Shown piece after piece: positions 1 to 8,860 of a stretch of DNA of 64,000 nt; positions within the stretch are counted from its first letter, which is position 1; every line of letters begins with the position of its first letter. The stretch is from Streptomyces sp. NBC_00442 (lineage in GTDB: Bacteria > Actinomycetota > Actinomycetes > Streptomycetales > Streptomycetaceae). The position numbers and the translations under genes were made by a program. Below the pieces are notes generated by a model. The model had not been told where the DNA came from. It saw only the letters and a list, made by a program, of their open reading frames with translations, and did not search any database. Where the stretch lies: positions 620,001-684,000 of the forward strand of contig NZ_CP107918.1 of the NCBI RefSeq assembly GCF_036014195.1, given 5' to 3'.

Positions 1-722
1 ATGCCGAACCACGCCTCGTACATCCGCGCGTGCGGCCCGCCGATGTGCGGCCCGGTGGGCAGTTCGGTGTTGCGGAGCCCGGCGCGTTCGATGACGTTCT
101 CGGTGATGCAGCGCTCGGCCGTCATGCCGCTCACCCGTTCCAGGAGTTGACCGAGGAGCAGGTAGTTGGTGTTGGAGTACACCCCCGGGGTGCCGCCGGG
201 GGCGCCGGTGGCGGGCGCCGTGACGCCGAGTCCGATCAGGTCGGCCGGGCGGAACCGGGTGAAGCGGTGGTCGTCCAGGCTCCGGGGATCTGTGCCTGCG
301 GCGTTCGGGAACGCCTTGAGGGAGGGGTAGGCGCGGGGGAGGTACTCGGCGAGGCCGCTGGTGTGGTTGATCAGCGTACGGACCGTGATCGCCTCGCCGC
401 GCCCACCGGGGACCAGGGCCGGCAGGTAGTGGCCGATCGGTGCGTCGAGGTCGACGCGGCCCCGCTCCGCCTGCTGGAGCACCGCGGCGGCGGTGAAGGT
501 CTTGGTGACGCTGCCGACGCGGTGGCGCAGGTCGGGGGTGGCGGGGCGGCCGGTGTCCAGGTCGGCGACGCCCGCGGCGCCGCGCCACACCTGATCACCG
601 GCGCGCACCTCGGCGAACACGCCCGGTACGCCGGCCCGGTGGATGCCGTCGAGGGCGGCGTCGAGCTCCGTGGGTTCGAGCTCCGTGGGTTCGAGCTCGG
701 CGGGATCGAATACGCCGGTCAT
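1..722 (-). CDS. Serine hydrolase of the beta-lactamase/DD-peptidase family (3' part missing)
   Basis: The gene begins with ATG at 722 behind an AAAGGA ribosome site and runs off the left edge, so only about 240 N-terminal codons are present. The SxxK nucleophile motif reads SVTK at residues 71-74, a HTSG stretch follows, and the YxN motif appears as YSN in YSNTNYLLLGQLL. These define class C beta-lactamase-like serine hydrolases (D-alanyl-D-alanine carboxypeptidase/esterase group). Residues 9-20 contain a short ELEPT repeat and I see no signal peptide, so a cytoplasmic esterase or hydrolase is as likely as a wall enzyme. It is divergent from the TetR gene at 965 and shares its palindromic control region. 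Confidence 0.85.
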   Translation of the reverse strand, partial: MTGVFDPAELEPTELEPTELDAALDGIHRAGVPGVFAEVRAGDQVWRGAAGVADLDTGRPATPDLRHRVGSVTKTFTAAAVLQQAERGRVDLDAPIGHYLPALVPGGRGEAITVRTLINHTSGLAEYLPRAYPSLKAFPNAAGTDPRSLDDHRFTRFRPADLIGLGVTAPATGAPGGTPGVYSNTNYLLLGQLLERVSGMTAERCITENVIERAGLRNTELPTGPHIGGPHARMYEAWFG

Positions 723-902
723 GTCGGATGTCCTTTCGTCGGGGCGCGCGTCATTCGTCCTGGGCAGAGGGCCGCACGGGGCTCCGCCCGGGGCGGGCGG
801 AGCGCACGGCGGGTCGCCTGCACGTGGCTGTGGCCGTGGTCGTAGTCGTAGTCGTAGTCGTGGCGGTGGCCGTGGCGCCCTCATGCCCTCACGTCCTCAT
901 TA

Positions 903-919
903 TGCACGCGGTGCGTGCA
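903..919. promoter_or_regulatory. Palindrome between serine hydrolase and TetR gene, likely TetR operator
   Basis: TGCACGC-GGT-GCGTGCA is a perfect 7-bp inverted repeat with a 3-bp spacer. It lies 46 bp before the TetR start, and a -10-like TAGACT at 937-942 places its right arm at about the -35 position. TetR-type repressors commonly autoregulate from such sites and control the divergent neighbour. The rest of 723-902 is low-complexity, with repeated CGTAGT units at 838-858. Confidence 0.6.
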
Positions 920-964
920 ACACCAAGTGCAGCGGTTAGACTGGCAGTCGACGAGAGGAGCGGT

Positions 965-1669
965 ATGGCAGGCCGCAGGCGCTGGACGACCGACGAGATC
1001 CTGGATGCGGCGGCGGAGCTGCTGCGCACGAGCGACGCCGAGTCGTTCAGCGTGCGGCGGCTCGCCGCGACGCTCGGGACCGATTCATCGAGCCTCTACC
1101 GGCACTTCCGCAGCAAGACCGAGCTGCTGCGCGCGGTCGCCGACCGGGTCCTGCTGGCCGCCATGGACGACTTCCGGCCGCAGGGCGACTGGAAGCAGCG
1201 CATCACCGGTCTGGCCCTGCGGCTGCGCGAGGCCTTCGGCCAACAGCCCCAGCTCGCCTCGGTCTGGGGCCGCTACGCGTCGAGCGGCGCCGGCTCCCGG
1301 CTGGTCATGGAGGAGGTCCTGCAGGCCCTGCGGGCGTCGGGCCTGCCCGAGGCCGAGATCCCGGGGCGCTACCACCGGATCGCGATCCTCATCGCCGCGT
1401 TGATCTCCTCCGAGGCCGGGGTCAGCACCGTCGCCTCCGACGAGTTCGAGCAGGGCATGGAGCTGTTCCGTGTCGCGGTGCTCGGCGCCGACCCCGAGCG
1501 CTTCCCCGCGCTGGCCCACTTCGCCCGCGACGTCCGCCCTCTGGGGGTGGACCGGCGCGCCGCGTTCGAGGACATCCTCGCCGCCCAGCTCGCCCACATC
1601 GAGGGTGCGGTCGGCCCGGTCGCGCCGGCCCCCGAACGCAACCGGCCGACGGGGACGGGCAGCCGCTGA
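965..1669 (+). CDS. TetR/AcrR family transcriptional repressor
   Basis: A 234-residue protein starting at ATG 965 behind GAGAGGAG. The N-terminal HTH is recognisable: WTTDEILDAAAELL, then SVRRLAATLGTDSSSLYRHF ending in the usual YRHFRSK recognition-helix motif near residue 55, followed by a helical ligand domain resembling TetR_C. It faces the serine hydrolase gene across a 17-bp palindrome, so control of that hydrolase and of itself is the simplest reading. The effector is unknown. Further upstream in-frame codons exist but have no ribosome site. Confidence 0.9.
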   Translation: MAGRRRWTTDEILDAAAELLRTSDAESFSVRRLAATLGTDSSSLYRHFRSKTELLRAVADRVLLAAMDDFRPQGDWKQRITGLALRLREAFGQQPQLASVWGRYASSGAGSRLVMEEVLQALRASGLPEAEIPGRYHRIAILIAALISSEAGVSTVASDEFEQGMELFRVAVLGADPERFPALAHFARDVRPLGVDRRAAFEDILAAQLAHIEGAVGPVAPAPERNRPTGTGSR

Positions 1670-1674
1670 GCGCA

Positions 1675-1775
1675 ACCGGTCAACCGGCTCCGCCGGCCAT
1701 CCAGTCCCGCCGATCAGCCGGTCCCGCAGGTCAGCCGGCTCCGCGGGTCAGCCGGCTCCGCCGGTCCCGCCGGTC
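1675..1775. repeat. Imperfect short direct repeats at a convergent gene end
   Basis: Variants of GTCAGCCGGCTCCGC recur in this stretch, for example at 1730-1744 and 1747-1761, mixed with CCGGTCCCGC units. The array lies between the converging TetR and phosphatase genes and runs into the last codons of the phosphatase, giving its Gly-Thr-Gly-Gly-rich tail. It looks like replication slippage rather than a functional element. Confidence 0.55.
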
Positions 1776-3865
1776 CCCCGCTCCGGGACGACGAACTCGC
1801 ACCACACGCACTTGCCGCTGCCGCGCGGCTCAACGCCCCACACGTCCGCGAGCCGGTCCACCAGCATCAGGCCGCGCCCCGACACTCCGGACGCGCCGGC
1901 CTCCCGGCGGCGCGGCAGGGCGCTGGAGCGGTCCTCCACCTCGACGCGCAGCCGGCGTTCGGGCCCCGAAAGGGCCCGGATGGTCACGATCGCCCCGCCG
2001 TCGGTGTGCATGAGGGCGTTGGTGATGAGCTCGTCGGCGGCCAGCTCGATCTCATCGGAGCGCTCGCGGGCGCCCCAGGCGCGCACGGCCGCACGGATCA
2101 TGTGCCGGGACGAGCTGAGCGCCTCGGGGTCGTTCTGCGCCACGTGCTGGCGCAGCCTTCCGCCGCCCTGCGGCACTTCCGTGACGTTGCGGCGCAGGAG
2201 CAGCAGGGCCACGTCGTCGTCACCGGCCCGCTCGTCGACGACGTCACAGAGCCGGTCCGCGAGCGCCTCCAGCTCCTCGGGCCCCGATCGCACCAGGGAG
2301 GCAAGGAGCTGCATTCCGTCGTCGAGGTCGGTGCCGGGCTGCTCGACGAGCCCGTCGGTGTAGAGCAACAGGGTGTGGCCCGGGTCGAGTTCCACCGTCG
2401 AGACGGGGTATTCGAGGCGTCCGAACTCGGCCGAGAGCCCCAGCGGAAGGCCGCCCTCCACCGGCAGTCTGCGACAGCTGCCGTCCGGGAGGCGCACCAG
2501 CGGGTCGACGTGCCCGGCCCGCACGATCTGCAGCACGCCGGTGCCGAGGTCGGCCTCCGCGTACGTGCAGGTGGCGAAGCGGTCGGTGTCCAGTTCGTGG
2601 AGGAAGACCGAGGCGCGGGCTATCACGGTGGCGGGCGAGTGGCCCTCGGCCGCGTACGCGCGCAGCACGATGCGCAGCTGTCCCATGACGGCGGCGGCGT
2701 GCGTGTCGTGTCCCTGTACGTCGCCGATGGCCACGCCGACCCGGCCGCCGGGCAGCGGCACCACGTCGTACCAGTCGCCGCCGATGTCCCGGCCGAGCCG
2801 GGCCGAACGGTAGCGGACCGCGAGCTGGGCTCCGGGAACCCCGGGGATGCGGCGAGGCAGCATCGCCTGCTGGAGCCCCTCGGCCAGGTCGTGCTCCTGC
2901 TCGTACAGCATGGCGCGCTGGAGGGACTGGGCGATCGAACTGCCCAGCGCCACAAGGAGGTTGCGCTCCTCGCTGCTGAATCCGCGCTTGTCGCCGTAGA
3001 GCAGGCCGATCGCGCCGATCGGGCGGGCCTGGGCGATCAGCGGGAGATAGGCGGCGGAGGTGATGCCGAGGCCGCTGATGTTCGGCCACAGGCCGGGGTA
3101 GGACGTGGCGAAGTCCTCCGGCGATTCGATGAACCGGGGCGCGAGCGTCCGCACGACCTCACTCATCGGGTACTGCTCGTCGACCCGGGTCCACCGGGTG
3201 CCGGGCACGAAGCTGCCTTCGGGGCCCTCGGCGATCAGATGGATGCGGCCCGCCTCCAGAAGGCCCATCACCAGGCTGGTGGCACCCAGGTACTCGGGGC
3301 CCCGGGAGTCCCGCATGACGTCGATGACATCGGTGACGGTCCTGGCGTGCGCGAGGGCGGCCGTGGTCGCCTCCACGACGCTGGTGGTGCGGCGCCGTTC
3401 GTCGTCGAGGCCGACCCGCGCGGTGGCGTCCGCGAGCTCCTGGGCGGCGTCGCGGACGATGCCGACGATGCGCAGCGGGCGCCCGGTCTCGTCGCGGCGC
3501 ACGAAGCCCTGGGTGTGGGTCCACTGCAGGCTGCCGTCGCGGCGGCGGATACGGAAGTACACGCCGTAGTTGACGCTGCCGTTCTTGAGCGCCTGCGAGA
3601 CGAGCGCGTCCAGCCTCAGGGACTCGGCGGGCGGCACCCGTGCGGACAGCGTCTCGGGTCTGTTGTCGTACTCGTCGGGACGCAGGTCGAAGACGCCGAG
3701 CGCGGGCTCGTCCATGTGCATCTGGCCGGTGACCAGGTCCCAGTCGAAGCTGCCCATCCGCAGGTCTGGGCCGTACGAGTGAAGGAAGCGGCATTCCTCG
3801 CCGTCGGCCGGGTCACCGCAATGGCACAGGTCGGCCGCCCCTCCGCCCCCTTCAGCCACGTCCAT
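1748..3865 (-). CDS. PAS-GAF-PP2C phosphatase with C-terminal RsbW-like kinase domain
   Basis: A 705-residue multidomain stress-signalling protein. A PAS domain spans about residues 35-145, a GAF domain about 150-315, a SpoIIE/PP2C phosphatase domain about 325-555 (GGDWYDVVPL metal-site motif, GDVQGHD, then AGDDDVALLLLR), and a HATPase_c domain about 570-695 (AADELITNALMHT, GRGLMLVD). Such fusions act in partner-switching, dephosphorylating an anti-anti-sigma factor and phosphorylating it with the kinase module. No sigma or anti-sigma gene is adjacent, although an STAS protein lies at 51 kb. No clear ribosome site precedes the ATG. The poly-Gly-Thr C-terminus arises from the repeats at the gene end. 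Confidence 0.9.
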   Translation of the reverse strand: MDVAEGGGGAADLCHCGDPADGEECRFLHSYGPDLRMGSFDWDLVTGQMHMDEPALGVFDLRPDEYDNRPETLSARVPPAESLRLDALVSQALKNGSVNYGVYFRIRRRDGSLQWTHTQGFVRRDETGRPLRIVGIVRDAAQELADATARVGLDDERRRTTSVVEATTAALAHARTVTDVIDVMRDSRGPEYLGATSLVMGLLEAGRIHLIAEGPEGSFVPGTRWTRVDEQYPMSEVVRTLAPRFIESPEDFATSYPGLWPNISGLGITSAAYLPLIAQARPIGAIGLLYGDKRGFSSEERNLLVALGSSIAQSLQRAMLYEQEHDLAEGLQQAMLPRRIPGVPGAQLAVRYRSARLGRDIGGDWYDVVPLPGGRVGVAIGDVQGHDTHAAAVMGQLRIVLRAYAAEGHSPATVIARASVFLHELDTDRFATCTYAEADLGTGVLQIVRAGHVDPLVRLPDGSCRRLPVEGGLPLGLSAEFGRLEYPVSTVELDPGHTLLLYTDGLVEQPGTDLDDGMQLLASLVRSGPEELEALADRLCDVVDERAGDDDVALLLLRRNVTEVPQGGGRLRQHVAQNDPEALSSSRHMIRAAVRAWGARERSDEIELAADELITNALMHTDGGAIVTIRALSGPERRLRVEVEDRSSALPRRREAGASGVSGRGLMLVDRLADVWGVEPRGSGKCVWCEFVVPERGTGGTGGAG

Positions 3866-3931
3866 GGGGCCACGCTAGGCGCAGCCCGGACCGCGCGCAT
3901 GCGGGAGGGCGGGGGCGCGGTCCCGCGGGGG

Positions 3932-5011
3932 TCAGTGCGCCGGGGACGCCTTGCGCAGGGCGGTGATGCAGGTGCCGATGGCCGCCTGGAGGTCTTCGAG
4001 GCGCTGGACCATGTCGTCCTCGTAGATGTCGTCGGCGTCATCGAGGGTGAGCTCCTCGAACACCTTGGTCGCCTTCTGCAGGCTGCTGTAGAACTTCGTG
4101 CGGCGTTCCTGGACCCGCAGCTCGGGGTCGGCCTCGACGGCCTCGGCGACCAGGCCCTTGACGGTGTCGTACGCCTCGGTGGCCCACTCGCCGGCCTCTT
4201 CGGAGCCGTCGAGCTCGTCGAGGAGCGAGAGGTGCCGCTCGGCCTCGGCGCGCAGGTCGGCGGGGGCGTCGACCTTCTGGCCGGCGGCGGTCCGGATCTG
4301 GCCGTTCTCGACGATCTGACGGACGTATCCGATGCGGTCGGCGGCCCTGGTCTCGCTGGCCACCGCCTTCTTCAGTTCGTCGGTGCGGGCGATGTCGCGG
4401 GCCAGCTCGGTCTGGAGCGCCGGGTCTTCCTTGATGCGGTCCAGGAGCGCCGTGCGGGCGGCCTGGGCGGTGCCGGGGTCGGCGAGGATCGCGGCGCGCA
4501 GCGCGGTGGGGTTCTCGGCGACCTCCAGGGCCTTGGTCGGCCGGATGCCCTCGGCCTCGGCGGCCGCCGTGATGGCGCTTCCCCGTTCGGAGGACGCTCC
4601 GGAGCGCGACACGTAGTAGGCCGACCACGCGTCGGCGTCGGGCAGTTGGATGTCCTCGCCCGGCACGAGCGCCTCGAAGAGCGGGACGAGGCCGTCGTCG
4701 GATGCCTTGTCCCACGCCTTGTAGTAGCGCATGACGCGCTCGGCGGAGCAGCCGGCCAGCGCGCTGAACTCCTTGGCCGAGACCTTGGGCGTCTCACCGG
4801 CGGCCTGCCCGCCCGGACGGACGCTGCGCGCCACCTTCAGGGCGAACGCCCAGCCGCCGGTGCGGGCGTAGGCGCCGAACTCGCGGGCGTCACGCGCCAC
4901 GCTCTCGTGCACTTCGCCGGCGGACGGTGCGGACGGTTCGGGCAGGTCGATCGCGACGGTCACGGAGGACGCTCCTGGCTGCTCGGGGAGGCCGACGAAG
5001 GAGTCGGACAA
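3932..5011 (-). CDS. Unrecognised actinobacterial protein with putative HTH, TTG start
   Basis: A 359-residue acidic, Ala/Glu-rich, mostly helical protein. I do not recognise the family. Residues about 75-105 (VSAKEFSALAGCSAERVMRYY) look like a helix-turn-helix, and the C-terminal half is predicted coiled or helical with no membrane segment. The only upstream start in frame is TTG at 5011; the next plausible start is GTG within VTVAID about 17 codons later. Directly before the TTG lies a perfect 8-bp inverted repeat, and a TATAGG -10-like box sits 9 bp upstream, so transcription may begin at or near the start codon (leaderless). A DNA-binding, self-regulating protein is an inference only. Confidence 0.6.
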   Translation of the reverse strand: MSDSFVGLPEQPGASSVTVAIDLPEPSAPSAGEVHESVARDAREFGAYARTGGWAFALKVARSVRPGGQAAGETPKVSAKEFSALAGCSAERVMRYYKAWDKASDDGLVPLFEALVPGEDIQLPDADAWSAYYVSRSGASSERGSAITAAAEAEGIRPTKALEVAENPTALRAAILADPGTAQAARTALLDRIKEDPALQTELARDIARTDELKKAVASETRAADRIGYVRQIVENGQIRTAAGQKVDAPADLRAEAERHLSLLDELDGSEEAGEWATEAYDTVKGLVAEAVEADPELRVQERRTKFYSSLQKATKVFEELTLDDADDIYEDDMVQRLEDLQAAIGTCITALRKASPAH

Positions 5012-5034
5012 GGGGTGCAGCCTATATGCACCCC
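5012..5034. promoter_or_regulatory. GGGGTGCA palindrome abutting a TTG start
   Basis: GGGGTGCA, 7-bp spacer, TGCACCCC: perfect 8-bp arms immediately upstream of the 359-residue protein's start. On the coding strand the spacer carries TATAGG, which could be the -10 box, so a protein bound here would block the promoter. Confidence 0.6.
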
Positions 5035-5103
5035 TTGATCCGGCTTTTCGTGACGCCCCGTGCCGGGCGCGGTGCGTGGCAGGGACGGGCCGGCCGGGGC
5101 CCG

Positions 5104-6282
5104 TCAGACGTTCTCGGATTCCGGCGAGGGTCCGTAGATGTCGTAGTCGTCGGGCCCGCTCGGCAGGCCGCTCGGGACGTCGCTCGGCAGGTCGTTGGGC
5201 GGTGAGGGCAGGTCGCCGGGCGGGCTCGCATCCGGTGCGGGCGAGGAGGACGGCGGCGACGGGGAGAGGGAGGGCGGCGGCGCGGTCACGGTCGCGGTGG
5301 CCGTCGGGCAGCCGCTGGTGGCCGGCGCGGGCTCGCTGGGCGGTGCGGGCGGCGTGGCGGGCGCCGACGGGCTCGGCGTCTCGGTGGCCGTCACCGTCGG
5401 GGTGGGCGTCGGGCAGTCCGGGCTCGGCGGCGGGCTGGTGACCGGCGGCGAGGTGCTGGGGGACGCGGGAGGCGACGGCGGCTCGGGAACGGGCGGCTTG
5501 ACGGGATCGATGTGGATGTCGGGGCGTCGGCGGTCGCGTTGGCCGTCGTCGCCGGTCTGCCGCTCGATCCAGGTGTTGTTGACGATGTTGACGATGATCA
5601 GGTTGTTGACGACGACCGTCGTGGGCCGCACCACGATGACGCGGTCACCGCGGTAGCCGGGCCAGGGCTTGCCCTTGTCGTTCCAGTTGCCCTGGTGGGC
5701 GTTGGGCGGCTTGAGGGGGTTTCCGCAGGCGCACCGCACCCGCGGCGCGCCGTGGTCGTCGACCAGGACGGCGGTGCCGGCCTGGAGCACCGACTGGAAG
5801 CTGGTGGCGGATCCGTCGCGGAAGCCGTGGTTGGTGACGCGGGTGTCTGCCCGCAGCACGACGGGCGTCAGGTCGCGCAGGAACCCCGCGACCGAACCGG
5901 GGCCGATTCCCGCGGCATCGGCGAAGGCCCGGTTCTTGGCCCGGTCGCCGCCGAGGAAGCGGATCTGCTTCTCCACGTCACAGCTGGCGACCGACTGCGT
6001 GCCGCCGTACAGGCCCGGGGTGGAGCCCGAGACGGTGCGCGCCGGCGAGAGCCCGGCCGTCGGGTTGCCCCTCCCGCTGCCGGGTGGCGTGGCCGGGGTG
6101 GGGGTCGCCGTCGACTCGGCCGTGGACTGGGTGAACGGGTCCGGTCCCTGGGCCGCGATCGGCTGGAGGGTGAGGTCCTGCCGGCTGTCGGCTCCGTTGG
6201 CACCGCCGCCGCATCCGGCGGCGAAGGCACCGACGGAGAGCACGGCGACGGCAGTGGCGATGGTGCGCAGGGTCGAGGGCAC
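5104..6282 (-). CDS. Secreted lipoprotein with DUF6777-like domain and Pro/Ser/Thr-rich tail
   Basis: Start is GTG at 6282 behind GGGAG (392 residues); a longer frame to 6321 lacks a ribosome site. A hydrophobic signal segment ends in GAFAAGC, a slightly atypical lipobox, so the protein is probably lipid-anchored outside the membrane. The central part (GLYGGTQSVASCDVEKQIRFL, LTPVVLRADTRVTNHGF, LQAGTAVLVDDHG, CACGNPL) matches what I recall of the DUF6777 family of Streptomyces lipoproteins, whose function is unknown. The last about 150 residues are low-complexity Pro/Ser/Thr/Glu, presumably a wall-spanning linker. No operon partner is evident. Confidence 0.75.
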   Translation of the reverse strand: MPSTLRTIATAVAVLSVGAFAAGCGGGANGADSRQDLTLQPIAAQGPDPFTQSTAESTATPTPATPPGSGRGNPTAGLSPARTVSGSTPGLYGGTQSVASCDVEKQIRFLGGDRAKNRAFADAAGIGPGSVAGFLRDLTPVVLRADTRVTNHGFRDGSATSFQSVLQAGTAVLVDDHGAPRVRCACGNPLKPPNAHQGNWNDKGKPWPGYRGDRVIVVRPTTVVVNNLIIVNIVNNTWIERQTGDDGQRDRRRPDIHIDPVKPPVPEPPSPPASPSTSPPVTSPPPSPDCPTPTPTVTATETPSPSAPATPPAPPSEPAPATSGCPTATATVTAPPPSLSPSPPSSSPAPDASPPGDLPSPPNDLPSDVPSGLPSGPDDYDIYGPSPESENV

Positions 6283-6419
6283 GTGGATCTCCCACCTGTA
6301 CGCCCCGAGTTGGCCCCTCATTGTGTGCAGCAGGCGCGCGCCCCGCGCAAACGCACTGGGCGAAACGGGCGAGTCACCCCCTCACCCGGACCGCTCCGCC
6401 CGGTCGCACGCCGGGTGCG

Positions 6420-8468
6420 TCACAGCAGTTCGGGGCGGTGCCAGGGGGTGCCGAGCACGTGGTGGTCGAAGAAGTTGAGCAGCGTCGCGTACCAGAGCCG
6501 GGCGTGGGCGGCGCCGAGTACCCAGTGGCCCTCGTCGGGGAAGTACAGGAACTTCGCGGGGACGCCGAGGCGCTGGAGGTCCTGGAACAGGGACATGCCC
6601 TGGCCGACGGGCACCCGGTAGTCCTTCGCGCCGTGCACCACCAGCATGGGCGTGCGGATGCGCTCGGCGGCGAGGGAGGGCGAGTCCTCCTCATAGCGTT
6701 CCGGCTGGGTCCGCGGGTCCCCGAAGACGCGCCGGAAGTGCACCGAGGCGTCCGTCTCGGCCTGGTGCGACCGCAGGTTCCAGATCGAGGCGTGCGAGAC
6801 GATCGCCTTGAAGCGGTCGGTGAGGGTGGCGATCCGGTTGGCCATGTAGCCGCCGTACGAGGCGCCCGCGAGGCCGGTGCGGGTGGCGTCGATGTCGGGG
6901 CGGGCCTCGGCGGTGTCGGTCATCGTCATCAGGTCCCGGTAGGGCCGGCCGCCCCACTGGCCCCAGCCCCGCTCGTGCATCCGCGGCCCGTAGCCGGGCG
7001 AGAGCGCGGGGTCGGGCAGCAGGACGGCGTAGCCGCGGGCCGCGAAGGGCCAGGGGTTCCAGCGCCAGGTCCAGGCGTTCCAGGAGGTCTGGGGGCCGCC
7101 GTGCGGGAAGACGATCAGCGGTGCGGGCCGTTCGGCGCGGGCGCCTTCGGGCAGCACCAGCCAGGAGCGCAGCGGGAAGCCGTCGTCGCCCACGGTGTGC
7201 ACCTCGGTCAGGGTGCCGGGCAGCCGGCCGACGGCGCCCGGCGCCTTGAGCGCGACGGGTTCCTGGTCGGGCGCGGCGGCGTCGAGGCGGACCGGGGTGG
7301 GCGGTGCGTCCACGGCGCTGCGCAGCGCGTACAGCGTGCGGCCGTCGGGTGCCACGCAGAGCGAGGTGTACGCGCCGGAGGCGGTGAGCCGGGTGAGCGT
7401 GCCGTCCGGGTCGCGCCGGAACACCGGCGAGTGGCCGAGTTCGTCGGCGGTGAACCAGAGGGTCTCGTCGTCGCGGCGCGGCGAGACCACGGCCGCAAGG
7501 GGCCAGTTCGCGAACCCCGCCAGGAGGTCGCTCTCGGCGCCGCCGGGCAGGTCGATGCGGACCAGGGTGTAGGAGAAGGACGTCTCGTACGTCGCGACCA
7601 GCTCGCGGACGCACACCAGGGCGGAGCCGTCGGCGGTGAACAGCGGGGCGCCGTACTCGTATCCGTCCCGGTCGACGACGTGCAGTTCCTCACCGGTGGC
7701 CGCGTCGGCGACCACCACGACGCTTCGGTTGCCCTCGGGCACCGGGCCGTGCACGAAGCGGGTGTGGGCGACGCGTGTGCCGTCGGGCGAGAGCGCCGTC
7801 TCCGCGTCGCTCACGAAGCCCTGCCCGCCCGCGTCGACGGCCGAGCCGTTTCCCTCACCGGCGGCCGGGCCGCCGTCGCCTGCGGTGCGGACGAAGGTGT
7901 GCGGCTCGTCGGGGCCGAGGTCGGAGTCCCAGAACCGGGTGATCCCCGACTCGTGGAGGATCGCGGTGACCTTGGCCTCGGCCCTGTCCTTGCGCAGCTT
8001 GCCGTGGGCCTCGGCGTCGGGCGCGCCGGGCAGCAGCCCGGCGGTGTAGGCGAGGACGCCGGCGTCCCTGGCGAGCGTGAACCCGGCGATGCCCCCCGGG
8101 TGACGGGCCGCCGGGCGCGCCTCGCCGCGCTCGGGCAGCGCCCAGACGCCTGGGCCCTCGTCGTCGTGCTCCCCCGCGGCCGGGTCGTTGTTCTCGCGGC
8201 CCGACAGGAAGTACAGGGTGCCGTCCGCCGAGAACGCGGGCGCCGATTCGCCCGCGCGGGAGCGGGTCAGCCTGCGCGGCTCGTTCACCCCGGCGGGGTC
8301 GATGTCCCACAGGCCCGAGACGAAGCCGTTGCCGTCGGCATTGGGGCCCTGCACGGCGGCCACCAGCCGCTGCCCGTCGGGCGAGAGGGCGAGCCGGTTG
8401 ACGCGCGGCGTCGCGAGGAAGGCGGACAGGTCGTGGAAGGCGGTGGGCTCGCCTGCTGTCTCGGGCAT
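6420..8468 (-). CDS. S9 family prolyl oligopeptidase / acylaminoacyl-peptidase
   Basis: A 682-residue enzyme starting at ATG 8468 with GCAGGA upstream. The N-terminal about 400 residues show WD/beta-propeller-like repeats (LALSPDGQRL, PAFSADGTLYF, TALSPDGTRVAHT), followed by an alpha/beta hydrolase domain. The catalytic serine sits in GASYGGYMAN, the Asp in VHGAKDYRVP and the His in DEGHWVL. There is no signal peptide, so it is cytoplasmic and probably trims short peptides or acyl-peptides. A strong hairpin at 8638-8671 separates it from the small peptide gene on the same strand, so it likely has its own promoter. Confidence 0.9.
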   Translation of the reverse strand: MPETAGEPTAFHDLSAFLATPRVNRLALSPDGQRLVAAVQGPNADGNGFVSGLWDIDPAGVNEPRRLTRSRAGESAPAFSADGTLYFLSGRENNDPAAGEHDDEGPGVWALPERGEARPAARHPGGIAGFTLARDAGVLAYTAGLLPGAPDAEAHGKLRKDRAEAKVTAILHESGITRFWDSDLGPDEPHTFVRTAGDGGPAAGEGNGSAVDAGGQGFVSDAETALSPDGTRVAHTRFVHGPVPEGNRSVVVVADAATGEELHVVDRDGYEYGAPLFTADGSALVCVRELVATYETSFSYTLVRIDLPGGAESDLLAGFANWPLAAVVSPRRDDETLWFTADELGHSPVFRRDPDGTLTRLTASGAYTSLCVAPDGRTLYALRSAVDAPPTPVRLDAAAPDQEPVALKAPGAVGRLPGTLTEVHTVGDDGFPLRSWLVLPEGARAERPAPLIVFPHGGPQTSWNAWTWRWNPWPFAARGYAVLLPDPALSPGYGPRMHERGWGQWGGRPYRDLMTMTDTAEARPDIDATRTGLAGASYGGYMANRIATLTDRFKAIVSHASIWNLRSHQAETDASVHFRRVFGDPRTQPERYEEDSPSLAAERIRTPMLVVHGAKDYRVPVGQGMSLFQDLQRLGVPAKFLYFPDEGHWVLGAAHARLWYATLLNFFDHHVLGTPWHRPELL

Positions 8469-8637
8469 GCCGGCCATCCTGCCGCGCGGCGCTCCCTGCC
8501 AGCAAGAACGCCGGAAGCCGGGCATGAGTTCTGACGTTCCGTCACAACCCTCTGCGGGCAACGGCATTGGGGGCGCCATGCCACTCGGGCGGGCACCCGC
8601 ATCGGGGCGTCCCGCCCTGTCGCCGAGGGTGCCCTAC

Positions 8638-8671
8638 GGCCCGCGCCCCCTGCGAACAGGGGGCGCGGGCC
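8638..8671 (-). terminator. 15-bp stem with UUCG loop (on the minus transcript)
   Basis: Perfect 15-bp stem GGCCCGCGCCCCCTG / CAGGGGGCGCGGGCC with a 4-base loop that reads UUCG in the minus-strand RNA. It begins 16 bp past the stop of the 57-residue peptide gene and lacks a U-tract, as is common for Streptomyces hairpin terminators. Confidence 0.8.
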
Positions 8672-8686
8672 GGTGGATCGCGCGGG

Positions 8687-8860
8687 TCAGTCGATGCCGG
8701 GCAGGATGTGCGGTTCGGCGAGGTCCTCCTCGTAACCGGCGAGGCGGATCGGTGCCGATCTGGCCCAGACCTCGATGTTGCGGAGCTTCTCGGGCCGTCC
8801 GGCCCGCTCGCCGCCACGTTCCGGTGTCCGGCGTTCTCGCTCTGTCGTCTCTGGTGTCAC
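8687..8860 (-). CDS. 57-residue peptide of unknown function; possible peptide precursor
   Basis: GTG at 8860 follows GAGGAG with a 6-base spacer, an excellent ribosome site, although the same frame is open to 9073 without one. The product has a charged Glu/Arg-rich first half and an unusual second half: EVWARSAPIRLAGY followed by EEDLAEPHILPGID at the C-terminus. No cysteines, membrane segment or known domain are visible. It ends just before a strong hairpin terminator and is divergent from an HD-type oxygenase gene at 9203. The leader/core-like split invites comparison with modified-peptide precursors; a lasso-like ring (Gly42 to Glu49) is conceivable, but no cyclase, B-protein or ABC exporter is nearby and no leader Thr precedes Gly42. 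Confidence 0.6.
   Translation of the reverse strand: MTPETTERERRTPERGGERAGRPEKLRNIEVWARSAPIRLAGYEEDLAEPHILPGID

Noticed and set aside
838..860. Short CGTAGT repeat as possible CRISPR or regulatory array
   Set aside because: Only a few copies of a 6-bp unit in low-complexity DNA; no spacers.
8687..8860. Firm call of the 57-residue gene as a lasso peptide precursor
   Set aside because: Gly42 to Glu49 spacing would allow a ring, but no cyclase, protease or RRE gene is nearby and the leader lacks the usual Thr before the core.
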